From the NCBI GenBank assembly GCA_900548345.1, contig URKA01000014.1, positions 1 to 64,000 on the forward strand: 64,000 nucleotides of DNA. Direction: 5' to 3'. Position numbers and translations under genes: made by a program. The notes beneath the pieces were generated by a model that made no database searches, was not told the DNA's origin, and was given only the letters and a program-made list of their open reading frames with translations. Positions 8,596-17,670 of this stretch are shown one piece after another. The DNA is from an uncultured Paraprevotella sp. GTDB lineage: Bacteria; Bacteroidota; Bacteroidia; Bacteroidales; Bacteroidaceae. Numbering within the stretch: the first letter of the stretch is position 1; every line of letters begins with the position of its first letter.

Positions 8596-9978
8596 ATGAA
8601 GAAGTTTTCAAGAATCCTGATTGCACTGCTAATCACGGCCGCCCTGTTGGCCATTATCTACAGGATGATGAATCATGTTCCTTCGGCGGATTTGCCGGCA
8701 GACCGAAAGATGGAAACGCTTGTCCGGAATGCCGGTTGTATGGAATGCCATACGGCCAAGCCCGATTTGCCTTTTTACGCCTCATGGCCTGTGGCCGGAA
8801 AGCTGGTTATGGAAGACGTTGAGAAAGGATATCGGTTTTTCGATATGGACCCGATGTGGAATGCCTTGCTGAACGGCGGACATATCGGAGAACCGGATCT
8901 GGCCAAAGTGGAGATGGTATTCCTGAAGGGCACCATGCCTCCGGCCAAATACTATCTGGTGCATTGGGGAGCCTCGGTCAATTCTACGGAAAGGGAAATG
9001 GCACTCGAATGGATACGGAACTACCGGGCCATGCACTATCCCAATCCGCTGGCTGCTGAAGAGTTTGCCAATGAAACCGTACGGCCGATACCGGATTCCA
9101 TCGAGGTCGACATACGCAAGGCGGAACTCGGCAGGATGCTTTTCCATGATGTGCGTCTTTCCGCAGACAATACCATCTCATGTGCATCGTGCCATGGGCT
9201 TAATACCGGTGGAGTGGACAATAAACAGTACTCGGAAGGTGTAGGCGGGCAACTTGGAGGAGTGAACGCGCCGACCGTATATAATTCCTGTTTCAACTTT
9301 GTGCAGTTCTGGGACGGGCGTGCCGTAACTCTGGCCGACCAGGCCGCAGGTCCTCCGTTGAATCCGGTGGAAATGGCCAGCAAGTCTTTTGATGAGATAT
9401 GCGAAAAACTGAAGGCGGATGCAGATTTTGACCGTTTCTTCACGGCCGTGTATCCGGATGGAATCACTGAAAAGAACCTGACAGACGCCATACAGGAGTT
9501 TGAAAAGACACTGATTACGCCCAACTCACGTTTCGACAAGTATCTGAAAGGTGACAAGACAGCCATGAACTCCGATGAAATCGAAGGATTTGAGCTTTTC
9601 AAGCAATATAACTGCGCTACCTGTCATGTGGGTGAGAACTTGGGAGGAAAGTCGTATGAACTTCTGGGTGTACATCTCAACTACTTTGAAAAACGCGAGA
9701 CGGAAATGACAGAAGAGGATAACGGGCGTTACAAACAAACGAAGGTTGAACGTGACCGTCACCGTTTCAAAGTGCCCGGCCTGCGCAACATCGCACTGAC
9801 CGGACCTTATTTCCATGATGGCACGAAGAAGACTATCGAGGAGGCCGTGCAGGCCATGGGTGAACACGAAAGCGGGGTCATCCTTTCGGAAGATGAGAAC
9901 CGCAAGATTTCCGACTTCTTGCGTGCGCTCACCGGAGAATATAACGGTAAAACACTTGAAAACGATAATTTGAAATAA
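8596..9978 (+). CDS. cytochrome c peroxidase with extra N-terminal haem domain
   Basis: This 460-residue protein is membrane-anchored or exported (hydrophobic segment at residues about 7-22) and periplasmic, reducing H2O2 with electrons from c-type haems. Three haem motifs are present: CMECH (48-52) in an added N-terminal haem-binding domain, CASCH (196-200) in the peroxidatic domain and CATCH (340-344) in the electron-transfer domain. Classical bacterial CcpA has only the last two. The open frame runs back into the tRNA; the ATG at 8596 is chosen because it starts the signal/anchor segment. Confidence 0.93.
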   Translation: MKKFSRILIALLITAALLAIIYRMMNHVPSADLPADRKMETLVRNAGCMECHTAKPDLPFYASWPVAGKLVMEDVEKGYRFFDMDPMWNALLNGGHIGEPDLAKVEMVFLKGTMPPAKYYLVHWGASVNSTEREMALEWIRNYRAMHYPNPLAAEEFANETVRPIPDSIEVDIRKAELGRMLFHDVRLSADNTISCASCHGLNTGGVDNKQYSEGVGGQLGGVNAPTVYNSCFNFVQFWDGRAVTLADQAAGPPLNPVEMASKSFDEICEKLKADADFDRFFTAVYPDGITEKNLTDAIQEFEKTLITPNSRFDKYLKGDKTAMNSDEIEGFELFKQYNCATCHVGENLGGKSYELLGVHLNYFEKRETEMTEEDNGRYKQTKVERDRHRFKVPGLRNIALTGPYFHDGTKKTIEEAVQAMGEHESGVILSEDENRKISDFLRALTGEYNGKTLENDNLK

Positions 9979-9989
9979 ATACTTGTCAT

Positions 9990-10048
9990 ATCCGCCTTCC
10001 GGTTTTTTTCACCACAATGGTATGAAAAGGCAGGAAGGCGGATTCTTT
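9990..10048 (+). terminator. terminator-like hairpin after cytochrome c peroxidase
   Basis: ATCCGCCTTCC (9990-10000) pairs with GGAAGGCGGAT (10033-10043) across a 32-base loop, then TCTTTATGTTT. The long loop makes it weaker than typical. Confidence 0.5.
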
Positions 10049-10059
10049 ATGTTTGGACC

Positions 10060-11511
10060 ATGAAAATATTCACACGAATAATTATATGCTGTATCGCACT
10101 GTCTGTAACGCCGTCGTCTGTACGTGCCCAGTCTGTTCGTGACACGATTGTATATGCCATCCACCCGGATTCTACCCGGCAGACTTTTGAAGGATGGGGG
10201 GTGTCGCTATGCTGGTGGGCGAACATGTGCGGCAAGTGGAGTGATGAGAAAATCGATGAAATCATCGACCTTCTGGTCAGTCCTGAGGGACTGAACTATC
10301 GTTTTTTCCGATATAATATAGGTGGGGGCGACGACCCGGAGAACCGTAGCTGTCATCCCCATCATTTTGGTAAGGGAAAAGGGCTGCGGGCCGAGATGGA
10401 AGGTTTCAAGGATTCTACTGACGGGGAATACGTGTGGAGCCGTGATTCGGCACAGCGTAAGATTATGTTGAAGATTAAGGAGAAGCGTCCGGATGCCGTG
10501 TTCGAGGCATTCAGCAATTCCTGTCCTTATTACATGACTCACAGCGGATGTGTGGGCGGACATAAGGATGCCCGTTCCGATAACCTTCGTCCGGAATGCT
10601 ACGAAGAGTTTGCACATTATCTGGTGGATGTATGCAGGCATTATAAAGAGGCGTATGGCATAGAGTTCAGAACCTTGGAGCCGTTTAATGAACCCGTGAC
10701 GGATTATTGGTATGCTGACGGAAGTCAGGAAGGTTGTCATTTCAGTACAGAATCACAAATCGAGTTCATTAAGAAACTGTATCCCATACTGAAATCGTCC
10801 GGTCTCCATACCGTTATCGCTGCATCCGACGAGACCTCTGTGTCACAATCCGTTAAAGACTTTAAGGCGTATAAGGAAGCAGGTGTGCTTGATATGGTAG
10901 GGCAATGGAATACCCATACTTATTCTGCAAACCATGAGGCGCGTACCGAGTTGCGTACCCTTTGTAAGGCAGCCGGAATTCCATTGTGGATGACCGAAGT
11001 GGGAGAAGGCGGACGAGGCATTTCCGGTAATCTCAAGCTGGCGCAGAAGTTGATTGACGACATCCGTTATATGGAGCCTGCTGTATGGACCGACTGGCAA
11101 TATATGGAGGAAGATAATGACCAATGGTGTCTTCTTCAGGGTGATTTTACCCGGCAGACCTACCGGAAGGTGAAGAATTACAGTATCCGCCAGCATTTCA
11201 GCCGATACATCAAAGAGGGGTATACCATCATGCATACTTCGAACGAGCATGTACTTGTTGCTCAACATGAGTCTGATGACAGTCTGACAATGGTCATTAC
11301 GGCTGTAAACCCTTCGTTCCGTGAATCGGCTCACCGTGCCGAACTCTCGGCATATCCGGCTGTTTCTGTTGCTGACATTACAGCCTTGTGCACGAATCGG
11401 ACGGAAGATTTGAAAGAGACCAAGGCGTATGCCTTGCATGGAAACATGCTGGAGTATACGTTGCAGCCACATAGTATCATGACCTTTGTCATTCGGTTAT
11501 GTAAGTCATAG
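10060..11511 (+). CDS. glycoside hydrolase family 30 enzyme, possibly endo-beta-1,6-galactanase
   Basis: This is a 483-residue secreted enzyme (signal peptide ending ...VRAQS, residues 1-24). FEGWGVSLCWWANMCG opens the (beta/alpha)8 barrel. The acid/base Glu is in EPFNEP (E211) and the nucleophile in WMTEVGEG (E313), as in clan GH-A family 30. A C-terminal beta-sandwich follows. The GWGxSLxWWA opening is the form I associate with fungal endo-beta-1,6-galactanases, which would suit pectic arabinogalactan side chains and the RG-I genes nearby; this specificity is inference. Confidence 0.85.
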   Translation: MKIFTRIIICCIALSVTPSSVRAQSVRDTIVYAIHPDSTRQTFEGWGVSLCWWANMCGKWSDEKIDEIIDLLVSPEGLNYRFFRYNIGGGDDPENRSCHPHHFGKGKGLRAEMEGFKDSTDGEYVWSRDSAQRKIMLKIKEKRPDAVFEAFSNSCPYYMTHSGCVGGHKDARSDNLRPECYEEFAHYLVDVCRHYKEAYGIEFRTLEPFNEPVTDYWYADGSQEGCHFSTESQIEFIKKLYPILKSSGLHTVIAASDETSVSQSVKDFKAYKEAGVLDMVGQWNTHTYSANHEARTELRTLCKAAGIPLWMTEVGEGGRGISGNLKLAQKLIDDIRYMEPAVWTDWQYMEEDNDQWCLLQGDFTRQTYRKVKNYSIRQHFSRYIKEGYTIMHTSNEHVLVAQHESDDSLTMVITAVNPSFRESAHRAELSAYPAVSVADITALCTNRTEDLKETKAYALHGNMLEYTLQPHSIMTFVIRLCKS

Positions 11512-11578
11512 GTAGCTCGCTTTTGAAGAACCTTCTGAAAAGATTTTGGTTCTTCCTGCATAAAAAACGGCACTTTTC

Positions 11579-11609
11579 TTTGTCGGTTTGAGGAAAAGTT
11601 GTATCTTTG
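11579..11609 (+). promoter_or_regulatory. promoter of second tRNA-Leu
   Basis: TTTG (11579-11582), exactly 19 bases, then TATCTTTG (11602-11609): a full match to the Bacteroidota consensus. Confidence 0.8.
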
Positions 11610-11624
11610 CACTCGCAAAACGAA

Positions 11625-11706
11625 GCCCAGATGGCGGAATCGGTAGACGCGCTGGTCTCAAACACCAGTGGGGCAACCCATCCCGGTTCGATCCCGGGTC
11701 TGGGTA
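11625..11706 (+). tRNA. tRNA-Leu (CAA), copy 2
   Basis: Identical over all 82 bases to the copy at 8383-8464, with its own promoter and terminator. Flanking sequences of the two copies differ. Confidence 0.95.
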
Positions 11707-11709
11707 CGT

Positions 11710-11747
11710 AATCGGGAAGTAGAGGAATCTACTTCCCGATTTTCTTT
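11710..11747 (+). terminator. terminator after tRNA-Leu copy 2
   Basis: A 14-bp perfect stem AATCGGGAAGTAGA / TCTACTTCCCGATT with a GGAA loop is followed by TTCTTTT. Confidence 0.88.
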
Positions 11748-11803
11748 TCTCGCCCCTCGCAATTAGTTCACAGGCCTTTCTGTCTTTTTTGTTTAGTAGG
11801 CTT

Positions 11804-11858
11804 CCAATACAAACGCCCCTAAACGTCAGATACGGACGTTTAGGAGCGTTTGTATTGG
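11804..11858. repeat. long isolated hairpin (24-bp stem)
   Basis: 11804-11827 and 11835-11858 are inverted copies with one mismatch and a 7-base loop. No T tract follows on either strand, so it is not a standard intrinsic terminator, although it lies between the tRNA unit and the convergent PI-PLC gene. Confidence 0.85.
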
Positions 11859-11893
11859 CACAATGTGCTCTTGATTTACGGATAATCCGCTAA

Positions 11894-13345
11894 TCAGTAT
11901 TGTATCTTTCGTACGGTTCCATCGCTATATTTGAAGATGTTGATGGCGCCGCGGCGCGGTGCGTCCAACAACTCACCCGTGATGGAATAGATGCGGTAGC
12001 TTATGCCGGTGGGAGTGGTCTTTGTCGATTCAATGCCGGCTACGAAGTCTTCATATTCTTTCTGTCTGGCCCTGGCACGCTGCAGAATCGCGTTGAGTTC
12101 GTTCTCTATGGCGTCGCCGTCGAAGGGATAGTCCATCGTGAACTCTCCGGCTTCGTATGCATTCTTGGTGTCGGTGCCTAATTTGGTGAGTTGGGATCTT
12201 ATGCTATTGAGGTCGGAAGTGAATTCTTTGTACACGTCCTTGCATTCTTTTCGGATTGTATTGTAAGTGGAAGTACGCAAATCCTTCAATTCTTCGATTC
12301 TTGCCATCACTTCCTGATACTTCTTATAGAGGGCTCTATCTTCGGCGGTTTCCTTCTTCAGGTACTTGAAGTTGTTGGCGATAATCTTCTCTACAAGTTC
12401 TTTTCCTCGTGTCTGATAGCCGTTGCTTTCGTCCACACCCGCATAGTCCATCAGGATGATTCCGGTGGGGCCGGCCTCGTGTGTGTCCAGATAGTCGATG
12501 ATGGTGGCATTCGTGTGGGTCGCGTTGTCGCGGTAACCGTTTGCCGTGGAGATGCTGCCGCTGTTATAGGCCGAGGCAAAGTTGTAAATCCATACGATAG
12601 AGCTTGTACTGAGGGTCTGGTGCTTTGTGCTGAAGTCAAGCATGGCCTTGATAGAACCTAACTTTGCTTCCATATCCTCGGCTTTGGAGGTGTCGGCTTG
12701 GTCCTGCATATACAGCTTGCCCAACGCGCCGTTCGGACCGATGATTTGGCCGTTGGTCTGCGCGTTCCAGTCAATCCATCCGCACCAGTTTTTGAAAAAG
12801 CCGCCGATAGGTGTCGTGTCGTATGTGTCGCGGCTCAGCAACAGAATTTTTCCGCGCATGTCACCTACGGTCAGGTCGGGGCGGAAGTCGATGAGAAAGT
12901 CCTTCAAATCGTCGCGTCCGGTCAACTCAAGCAACATGGTCTTGTATTGGTCTTTCTCCTTGTCATAATTCGTGGCATACAGCAGATGTATGATGGCAAA
13001 CTCGGACGGACTCTTGATCAAAGAGTCACGCAGTTGGTAAAGAGCATCGTCGAAGCGGACTTTTGTGTCGGCAATACCATGGTAAATGGCCAAATGGTCA
13101 CCCGAAACTTTTGGACGCATATCAAAAGCGCGGATACCGATACTCCATTGTGTGGCAATGTCGATGTCCTGTGTCTGTGAGAACGAAGCAAGGCTCATGT
13201 CCTTGTTTGTGGCTGTATCATGTGTACCGGGAATGGAAAGCACGGATACATAGGTCGCGTCTGGAAGCGGTTCCATCCAGTCATCGGCCGAAACTGTTGT
13301 GCATAAGCCGCACAAGGCTAATAAAGTCAGGTATGTCTTTTTCAT
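11894..13345 (-). CDS. secreted PI-PLC X-domain phosphodiesterase-like protein
   Basis: This 483-residue protein has a signal peptide (residues 1-19). The X domain of phosphatidylinositol-specific phospholipase C follows: VLSIPGTHDTAT carries the first catalytic His, QWSIGIRAFDMRP and IYHGIA the second His region, and GKILLLSRD comes later. A helical segment and a C-terminal beta motif (TPTGISYRIYSITGELL ... NIFKYSDGTVRKI) follow, resembling short secretion tails of Bacteroidales. Family members cleave phosphoinositides or glycosyl-PI; the substrate here is unknown. The ATG at 13345 is preferred to a TTG at 13372 that lies in the -7 element. Confidence 0.85.
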   Translation of the reverse strand: MKKTYLTLLALCGLCTTVSADDWMEPLPDATYVSVLSIPGTHDTATNKDMSLASFSQTQDIDIATQWSIGIRAFDMRPKVSGDHLAIYHGIADTKVRFDDALYQLRDSLIKSPSEFAIIHLLYATNYDKEKDQYKTMLLELTGRDDLKDFLIDFRPDLTVGDMRGKILLLSRDTYDTTPIGGFFKNWCGWIDWNAQTNGQIIGPNGALGKLYMQDQADTSKAEDMEAKLGSIKAMLDFSTKHQTLSTSSIVWIYNFASAYNSGSISTANGYRDNATHTNATIIDYLDTHEAGPTGIILMDYAGVDESNGYQTRGKELVEKIIANNFKYLKKETAEDRALYKKYQEVMARIEELKDLRTSTYNTIRKECKDVYKEFTSDLNSIRSQLTKLGTDTKNAYEAGEFTMDYPFDGDAIENELNAILQRARARQKEYEDFVAGIESTKTTPTGISYRIYSITGELLDAPRRGAINIFKYSDGTVRKIQY

Positions 13346-13369
13346 ATTTAATATGTTTAGGTTTGCAGG

Positions 13370-13377
13370 CAAATATA
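13370..13377 (-). promoter_or_regulatory. -7 element of the PI-PLC-like gene
   Basis: TATATTTG on the minus strand, 24 bases before the ATG at 13345. Confidence 0.6.
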
Positions 13378-13477
13378 ATATGTTTCTTCTATAAAGAAAT
13401 AGATGTCTTCAAAGTAGGCGTGTTTTTGTCAACTTTTGGCGTAAATAAATTAAGAATATGTGGCTGTCAGCTTTGCT

Positions 13478-16102
13478 TTATTCGGGGATGACCTCCTGCA
13501 TGTAAATGGCTGCCAGACTCCATGTGGCCGCATCGTTTGTGCATACGTTCGGATTCTCGTCGATGGGTGCGGGCACTTCGGGTGCGACGATTCGCTTTAC
13601 TTCAAAAGGTTTGTCGTTCCCCCACACGTGCCAGAGTTCGTCCCATGCCTCGGCAGCCCATTGCTTGTTGCCTGTTTTGTATGCCGCATAAGCCTTCAGG
13701 CGGGTTACGGGAAAACGGTTGCGGGTGATTGTATGGGCTTTCTCCCTGTATTCGGCGGCATGCGTCAGCCACACTTTGTTCCATGCCGGTATGTCGAGCA
13801 TTTCCATCATCTCATTCATGAGTTGAAAACCGCCCATGATGGTCATCAGGTGGTTGGTGTGCTGCAGGGTGGGGTCGCCTTCGTAACTGAGTTCTCCGGT
13901 AGCCGGATTGAAGCCCAGTACGCCCGGTCCTGTAAACAACCCGTTGGGAAGGGAGGCGATGCTTTTCATTCCGGCGATAATCTTGTCGCGGTAAACCTTG
14001 TTTCCCGTACGTTCCCATTCCGTCATCCAGTTGCCGGCGTATGCAAGCCAGTCCGGCCCGATGCGCAACCGGGCGGGAGCCGTGCAAGGATATTGGCTGC
14101 GTGGTAATGCCAGACGCATGGGGTCGATGGTGTACAGCATTTGTTCGGCATCCTTAACCTCGGTCATCAGGTCGCCGAAGCGTTCGTCGGTGGTCAGGTA
14201 ATAGCTGAAGCGGTTCCATGCCGCCTGACTGATACGTGCCTCTTTGGCACCACATCCCCAATGGCTTACATTGTGTCGTGAACCTAATCCCGAGTAAGGG
14301 CCGAGGTGATAGACGTCGCATTCGGCCGTATGACGGCTCATAGCCATGGCCAGTCGCCAAAGGTCTGCTCTTCCGGTGCGCAGGAAACTGTACCAGAGCC
14401 ACATGTTGGAAGCCAGTTCCGTATTGTCCCACGCATATCCCCCCACGTCATATTTCCATTCGTGGCGTGCGGCGTCATAGGTGTGCATGAAGTCTCCGTA
14501 GTTCCAGAATCCGTACCATTTATGTTGTTCTACGGCTTTTACATAATAGTTCAGGAAGTCGTCCAGACGGTCCTCGACTTTTGCCCTCCGCTCGTTGCTG
14601 CGGTCGGGCAGGCTCCAGATGCCGAAAGCATGCTTGGCGTGCAGATATTCCGGTGTGCAGACGAGCTGTGCGTCCTGTGCCAACAAGCGTGCCTTGCGTG
14701 CGGTCTCCGTTTTTCCAGGGTAGGCACTTTCGGGAGCGATGGTCAGCGTGTGTGTGCGTGCCACGCCGTATGGTGTGCTCATGCCTTTCTGTACATCCTC
14801 GTAGCTGGCTTCCAGGTCATGTGCCACATAATCATAGTGTCGCAGGTCCATCGGTTCGGCATCGGGAGTCCACATCCATACGGTCAGTAATGCCTGGTCT
14901 TCGCATGCGCTGTCCACCTGTAATGCCGTGGGGTAACTCTGCCAGAAGTCCTTTAACGAAACGCCCAGTCCGCCGCTCACGTCGCCGACAAAGGCATATC
15001 CTGGGGCGCGGCTGCCTGAAAATGTTCCGAGCCACGGACGGTCCGAGTGGGTCCGTTTGCGTATGGAGAAAGCATCTGCCGTGGTCTGGCTCAGGCGGAA
15101 TCCGTTCCATGTGGCCCAATGGTCGAGCAGATGCTTGTTCTTGGTGTCAAATTCCTCGTATTCCGGGATGCGTTCACCCCGCATCTGCCTTTCCTGCCAG
15201 GTCTTGTCGCCGTTCAGCGTCAGGATACGTCGTCCCGAAAGGGGCTGTACGGGTTCGGCCCATACTCCTCCTTCGGCCGTGGCAAAAGCCACATGGCGGT
15301 TGTAGGCCGCTTCGCGCATGGGGACTCCGAAGCGTATGCCTAAACTGCGGATGAAATCCTTTTCCGCATCGCCGTTGAATACGAACGTATGCACCATCCT
15401 CACCTGTTCGCTGCCGGCATAGAAATACAAACGCACGGTGAAGGGCAGCCATTCGCGTCTCTTACCGTCGGTGTAATGACCGTCGAGACGAAGCAATGCA
15501 CGTATGGTTCCGATACGCTCTATCGTCACACGTTCCAGTTCTCCCTTGTAATCTGTGAAATGAATGGTTTTTCCATCCTCGGCCGCAAGACTGTTCTGTG
15601 TCGTGCAGCAAAGTTCCGCCGCACCGCCTATCCGGCGTCCGTTCATGCAAAGGCTGTCCAACAGACAGTGTCCGGACTTGGGGATATAAGCCTCAATCTT
15701 TCCGGTTGACACGACATAATGTGTAGGCTGCTCGGTTACATGTATGTTTTCATACGCAGCTATCGGCTTGTGCGCTTCTTTCCGGTTGACAGTCTCAAAA
15801 TGCAAAGTCTCCGCGTCGGCTTTCGCCACAGTGGCCAAACCAGCCCATTTCACCGAGCCGTCCGGCCAGCAGGCCATAGTCCAGCAGTCTGCCGGTATGA
15901 TGTTTCCTGTGTGGTCTTTCAGTACGACTGTCTTTCCGGCTTTCAGTTCACCCTTGGCGAAAGGTATGCCGAAACTGACGGGACAATCCGTATCCGGTTT
16001 CCCGTCCACCCAATGCAATTCGCCGGACACCGGGCCTTTGTTTTGTGCGGTGAGGTGACATGCGCATATTCCTGCCAATAAGATAGAGATTAGGTTCTTC
16101 AT
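13478..16102 (-). CDS. exo-rhamnogalacturonan lyase family protein (PL26 / PcRGLX-like)
   Basis: This 874-residue secreted protein (signal peptide to about residue 19) fits the three-domain PcRGLX/YetA architecture. An N-terminal RIFT-barrel opens with PVSFGIPFAKGELKAG and CWPDGSVKWAGLA (residues about 42-90). A central beta-sandwich and an (alpha/alpha) toroid follow (WYGFWNYGDFMHTYD, GGYAWDNTELASNMWLWY, SHWGCGAKEARISQAAWNR). PL26 enzymes remove unsaturated galacturonosyl-rhamnose from RG-I ends. Divergent transcription from a GH105 gene whose product acts on such disaccharides supports the assignment. I cannot verify catalytic residues by alignment. Confidence 0.82.
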   Translation of the reverse strand: MKNLISILLAGICACHLTAQNKGPVSGELHWVDGKPDTDCPVSFGIPFAKGELKAGKTVVLKDHTGNIIPADCWTMACWPDGSVKWAGLATVAKADAETLHFETVNRKEAHKPIAAYENIHVTEQPTHYVVSTGKIEAYIPKSGHCLLDSLCMNGRRIGGAAELCCTTQNSLAAEDGKTIHFTDYKGELERVTIERIGTIRALLRLDGHYTDGKRREWLPFTVRLYFYAGSEQVRMVHTFVFNGDAEKDFIRSLGIRFGVPMREAAYNRHVAFATAEGGVWAEPVQPLSGRRILTLNGDKTWQERQMRGERIPEYEEFDTKNKHLLDHWATWNGFRLSQTTADAFSIRKRTHSDRPWLGTFSGSRAPGYAFVGDVSGGLGVSLKDFWQSYPTALQVDSACEDQALLTVWMWTPDAEPMDLRHYDYVAHDLEASYEDVQKGMSTPYGVARTHTLTIAPESAYPGKTETARKARLLAQDAQLVCTPEYLHAKHAFGIWSLPDRSNERRAKVEDRLDDFLNYYVKAVEQHKWYGFWNYGDFMHTYDAARHEWKYDVGGYAWDNTELASNMWLWYSFLRTGRADLWRLAMAMSRHTAECDVYHLGPYSGLGSRHNVSHWGCGAKEARISQAAWNRFSYYLTTDERFGDLMTEVKDAEQMLYTIDPMRLALPRSQYPCTAPARLRIGPDWLAYAGNWMTEWERTGNKVYRDKIIAGMKSIASLPNGLFTGPGVLGFNPATGELSYEGDPTLQHTNHLMTIMGGFQLMNEMMEMLDIPAWNKVWLTHAAEYREKAHTITRNRFPVTRLKAYAAYKTGNKQWAAEAWDELWHVWGNDKPFEVKRIVAPEVPAPIDENPNVCTNDAATWSLAAIYMQEVIPE

Positions 16103-16127
16103 TTCTGTGTTATATTAATAAGGTATA

Positions 16128-16135
16128 CAAAAATA
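16128..16135 (-). promoter_or_regulatory. -7 element of the PL26-like gene
   Basis: TATTTTTG on the minus strand lies 25 bases before the ATG, in the divergent promoter region shared with the GH105 gene. Confidence 0.55.
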
Positions 16136-16179
16136 ATCATTTCTTTTAGAAAAGTCCTCCTATATTGCCAAATAATATT

Positions 16180-16187
16180 TATCTTTG
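16180..16187 (+). promoter_or_regulatory. -7 element of the GH105-DUF4861 operon
   Basis: TATCTTTG, 43 bases before the ATG at 16231. Confidence 0.6.
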
Positions 16188-16230
16188 TTTTCCGTAAGGA
16201 TGTATAATTAACCTAATTAACTTGACGAAT

Positions 16231-17658
16231 ATGAGAAACATTCATCTGCTCATCTGCCTTGCCTTTGGCACGGGAGTCGTTTCCTGTACATCGAAAACCT
16301 CGGAAAAGGAAGCGGACATTAACGACATGACCACACCTCTGCATCTCTTGCAGCCTGAATACAAGGTGCCTTACGGTGAACTTACGGTTGCCGGTGTGAA
16401 AGCCGATATCGATAAGGTGTTCGGCTATATTGAGAAAAACACTCCCGTCAGGGTGCTGGACAAGGACGGAAAGGAAGTGACCGACTATGAGAATATCGCA
16501 CATGGCGCGACGCTTGACAGGGGGGCCTTTCGTATAGGCAGTTACGAATGGGGGGTGACTTATCAGGCATTGCTTGATGCGGCGGACGCTACCGGAGATG
16601 CGCGCTATAAGGATTACGTTGTACGCCGTTTCCGTTTCCTGGCGGAAGTGGCCCCGAAATTCCGTGAATTGTATGAGAAATACAAAGATACCGACCCGCA
16701 GATGGAGCAGATATTGCATCCGCGTGCGTTGGATGATGCCGGTGCCATGTGTTGCGCCATGATGAAAGCCAGCGTTGGAGAACCGGAGCTTCAGCTGGAC
16801 AGCCTGATTGAAAATTATTTCCATTTCATCGAGAAAGTACAATACCGTCTGCCGGACGGGACATTCGCACGCCATCGTCCGCAGCACAATACCGTTTGGC
16901 TCGACGATATGTTCATGGGCGTGCCGTCGATTGCCTATCGCGGTATTTACAAACCGGAAGAAGCGCAAAAATACTTCGATGAATCCGCGAAAATCAGCAT
17001 GCAGTTTGTCAGAAGGATGTTTGTACCCGAAAAGAATCTCTACCGTCATGGTTTCGTGGAGGGATTGCATCAGCAACCTACTTACCATTGGGCACGTGCC
17101 AACGGATGGGCCATCCTGACCAACTGCGAGGTGCTGGATGCGCTGCCGGAAGACCATCCGCAGAGGGAAGCGCTGCTTGAACAACTCCGGTTGCACATCA
17201 AGGGGCTGGCAAACTATCAGAGTTCGGAAGGCTTCTGGCATCAGCTTATCGACCGCAACGACTCTTATCTGGAGACTTCCGCTACGGCCATATATGTATA
17301 TTGCATTGCGCACGCCATCAACAAGGGATGGATAGACGGCATCACCTACGGCCCCGTTGCCCAGTTGGGTTGGCATGCCGTCAGCACGAAGATACTGGAA
17401 GGCGGACAGGTGGACGGCACTTGTGTAGGCACGGGAATGGGATTCGACCCTGCATTCTACTATTACCGTCCGGCCAACTACCAGGCAGCTCATGGCTACG
17501 GTCCTGTCATCTGGGCCGGTGCCGAGATGATTCGCCTGCTCGGCAAATGGTATCCGCGCACGAACGACAGCGGACTGCACTATTATGATGTAAAACAAAC
17601 CAATCCATCGCCGCTTTTCTATCTTACGGAAGACGGTAGCGGTGTGGCGGTGGAATAA
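16231..17658 (+). CDS. unsaturated rhamnogalacturonyl hydrolase (GH105), lipoprotein
   Basis: The family hydrolyses unsaturated galacturonosyl-rhamnose (or related unsaturated uronyl) disaccharides made by pectin lyases. The 475-residue protein has a lipobox (GVVSC, Cys about residue 18) and an (alpha/alpha)6 barrel. Family features include SYEWGVTYQALLDA, HPRALDDAGAMC with the probable catalytic Asp, VWLDDMFMGVPSIA, HWARANGWAI, and the C-terminal GTGMGFDPAFYYYRP. The ATG at 16231 is preferred over a TTG three codons earlier. It is followed after 12 bases by the DUF4861 gene, so the two form an operon. Confidence 0.92.
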   Translation: MRNIHLLICLAFGTGVVSCTSKTSEKEADINDMTTPLHLLQPEYKVPYGELTVAGVKADIDKVFGYIEKNTPVRVLDKDGKEVTDYENIAHGATLDRGAFRIGSYEWGVTYQALLDAADATGDARYKDYVVRRFRFLAEVAPKFRELYEKYKDTDPQMEQILHPRALDDAGAMCCAMMKASVGEPELQLDSLIENYFHFIEKVQYRLPDGTFARHRPQHNTVWLDDMFMGVPSIAYRGIYKPEEAQKYFDESAKISMQFVRRMFVPEKNLYRHGFVEGLHQQPTYHWARANGWAILTNCEVLDALPEDHPQREALLEQLRLHIKGLANYQSSEGFWHQLIDRNDSYLETSATAIYVYCIAHAINKGWIDGITYGPVAQLGWHAVSTKILEGGQVDGTCVGTGMGFDPAFYYYRPANYQAAHGYGPVIWAGAEMIRLLGKWYPRTNDSGLHYYDVKQTNPSPLFYLTEDGSGVAVE

Positions 17659-17670
17659 TGTCCGGCATCG

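Noticed and set aside
10048..10055. TATGTTTG, a formal match to the -7 element before the GH30 gene
   Set aside because: It is only 4 bases before the ATG, so the transcript would start inside the start codon; the signal peptide makes that ATG firm.
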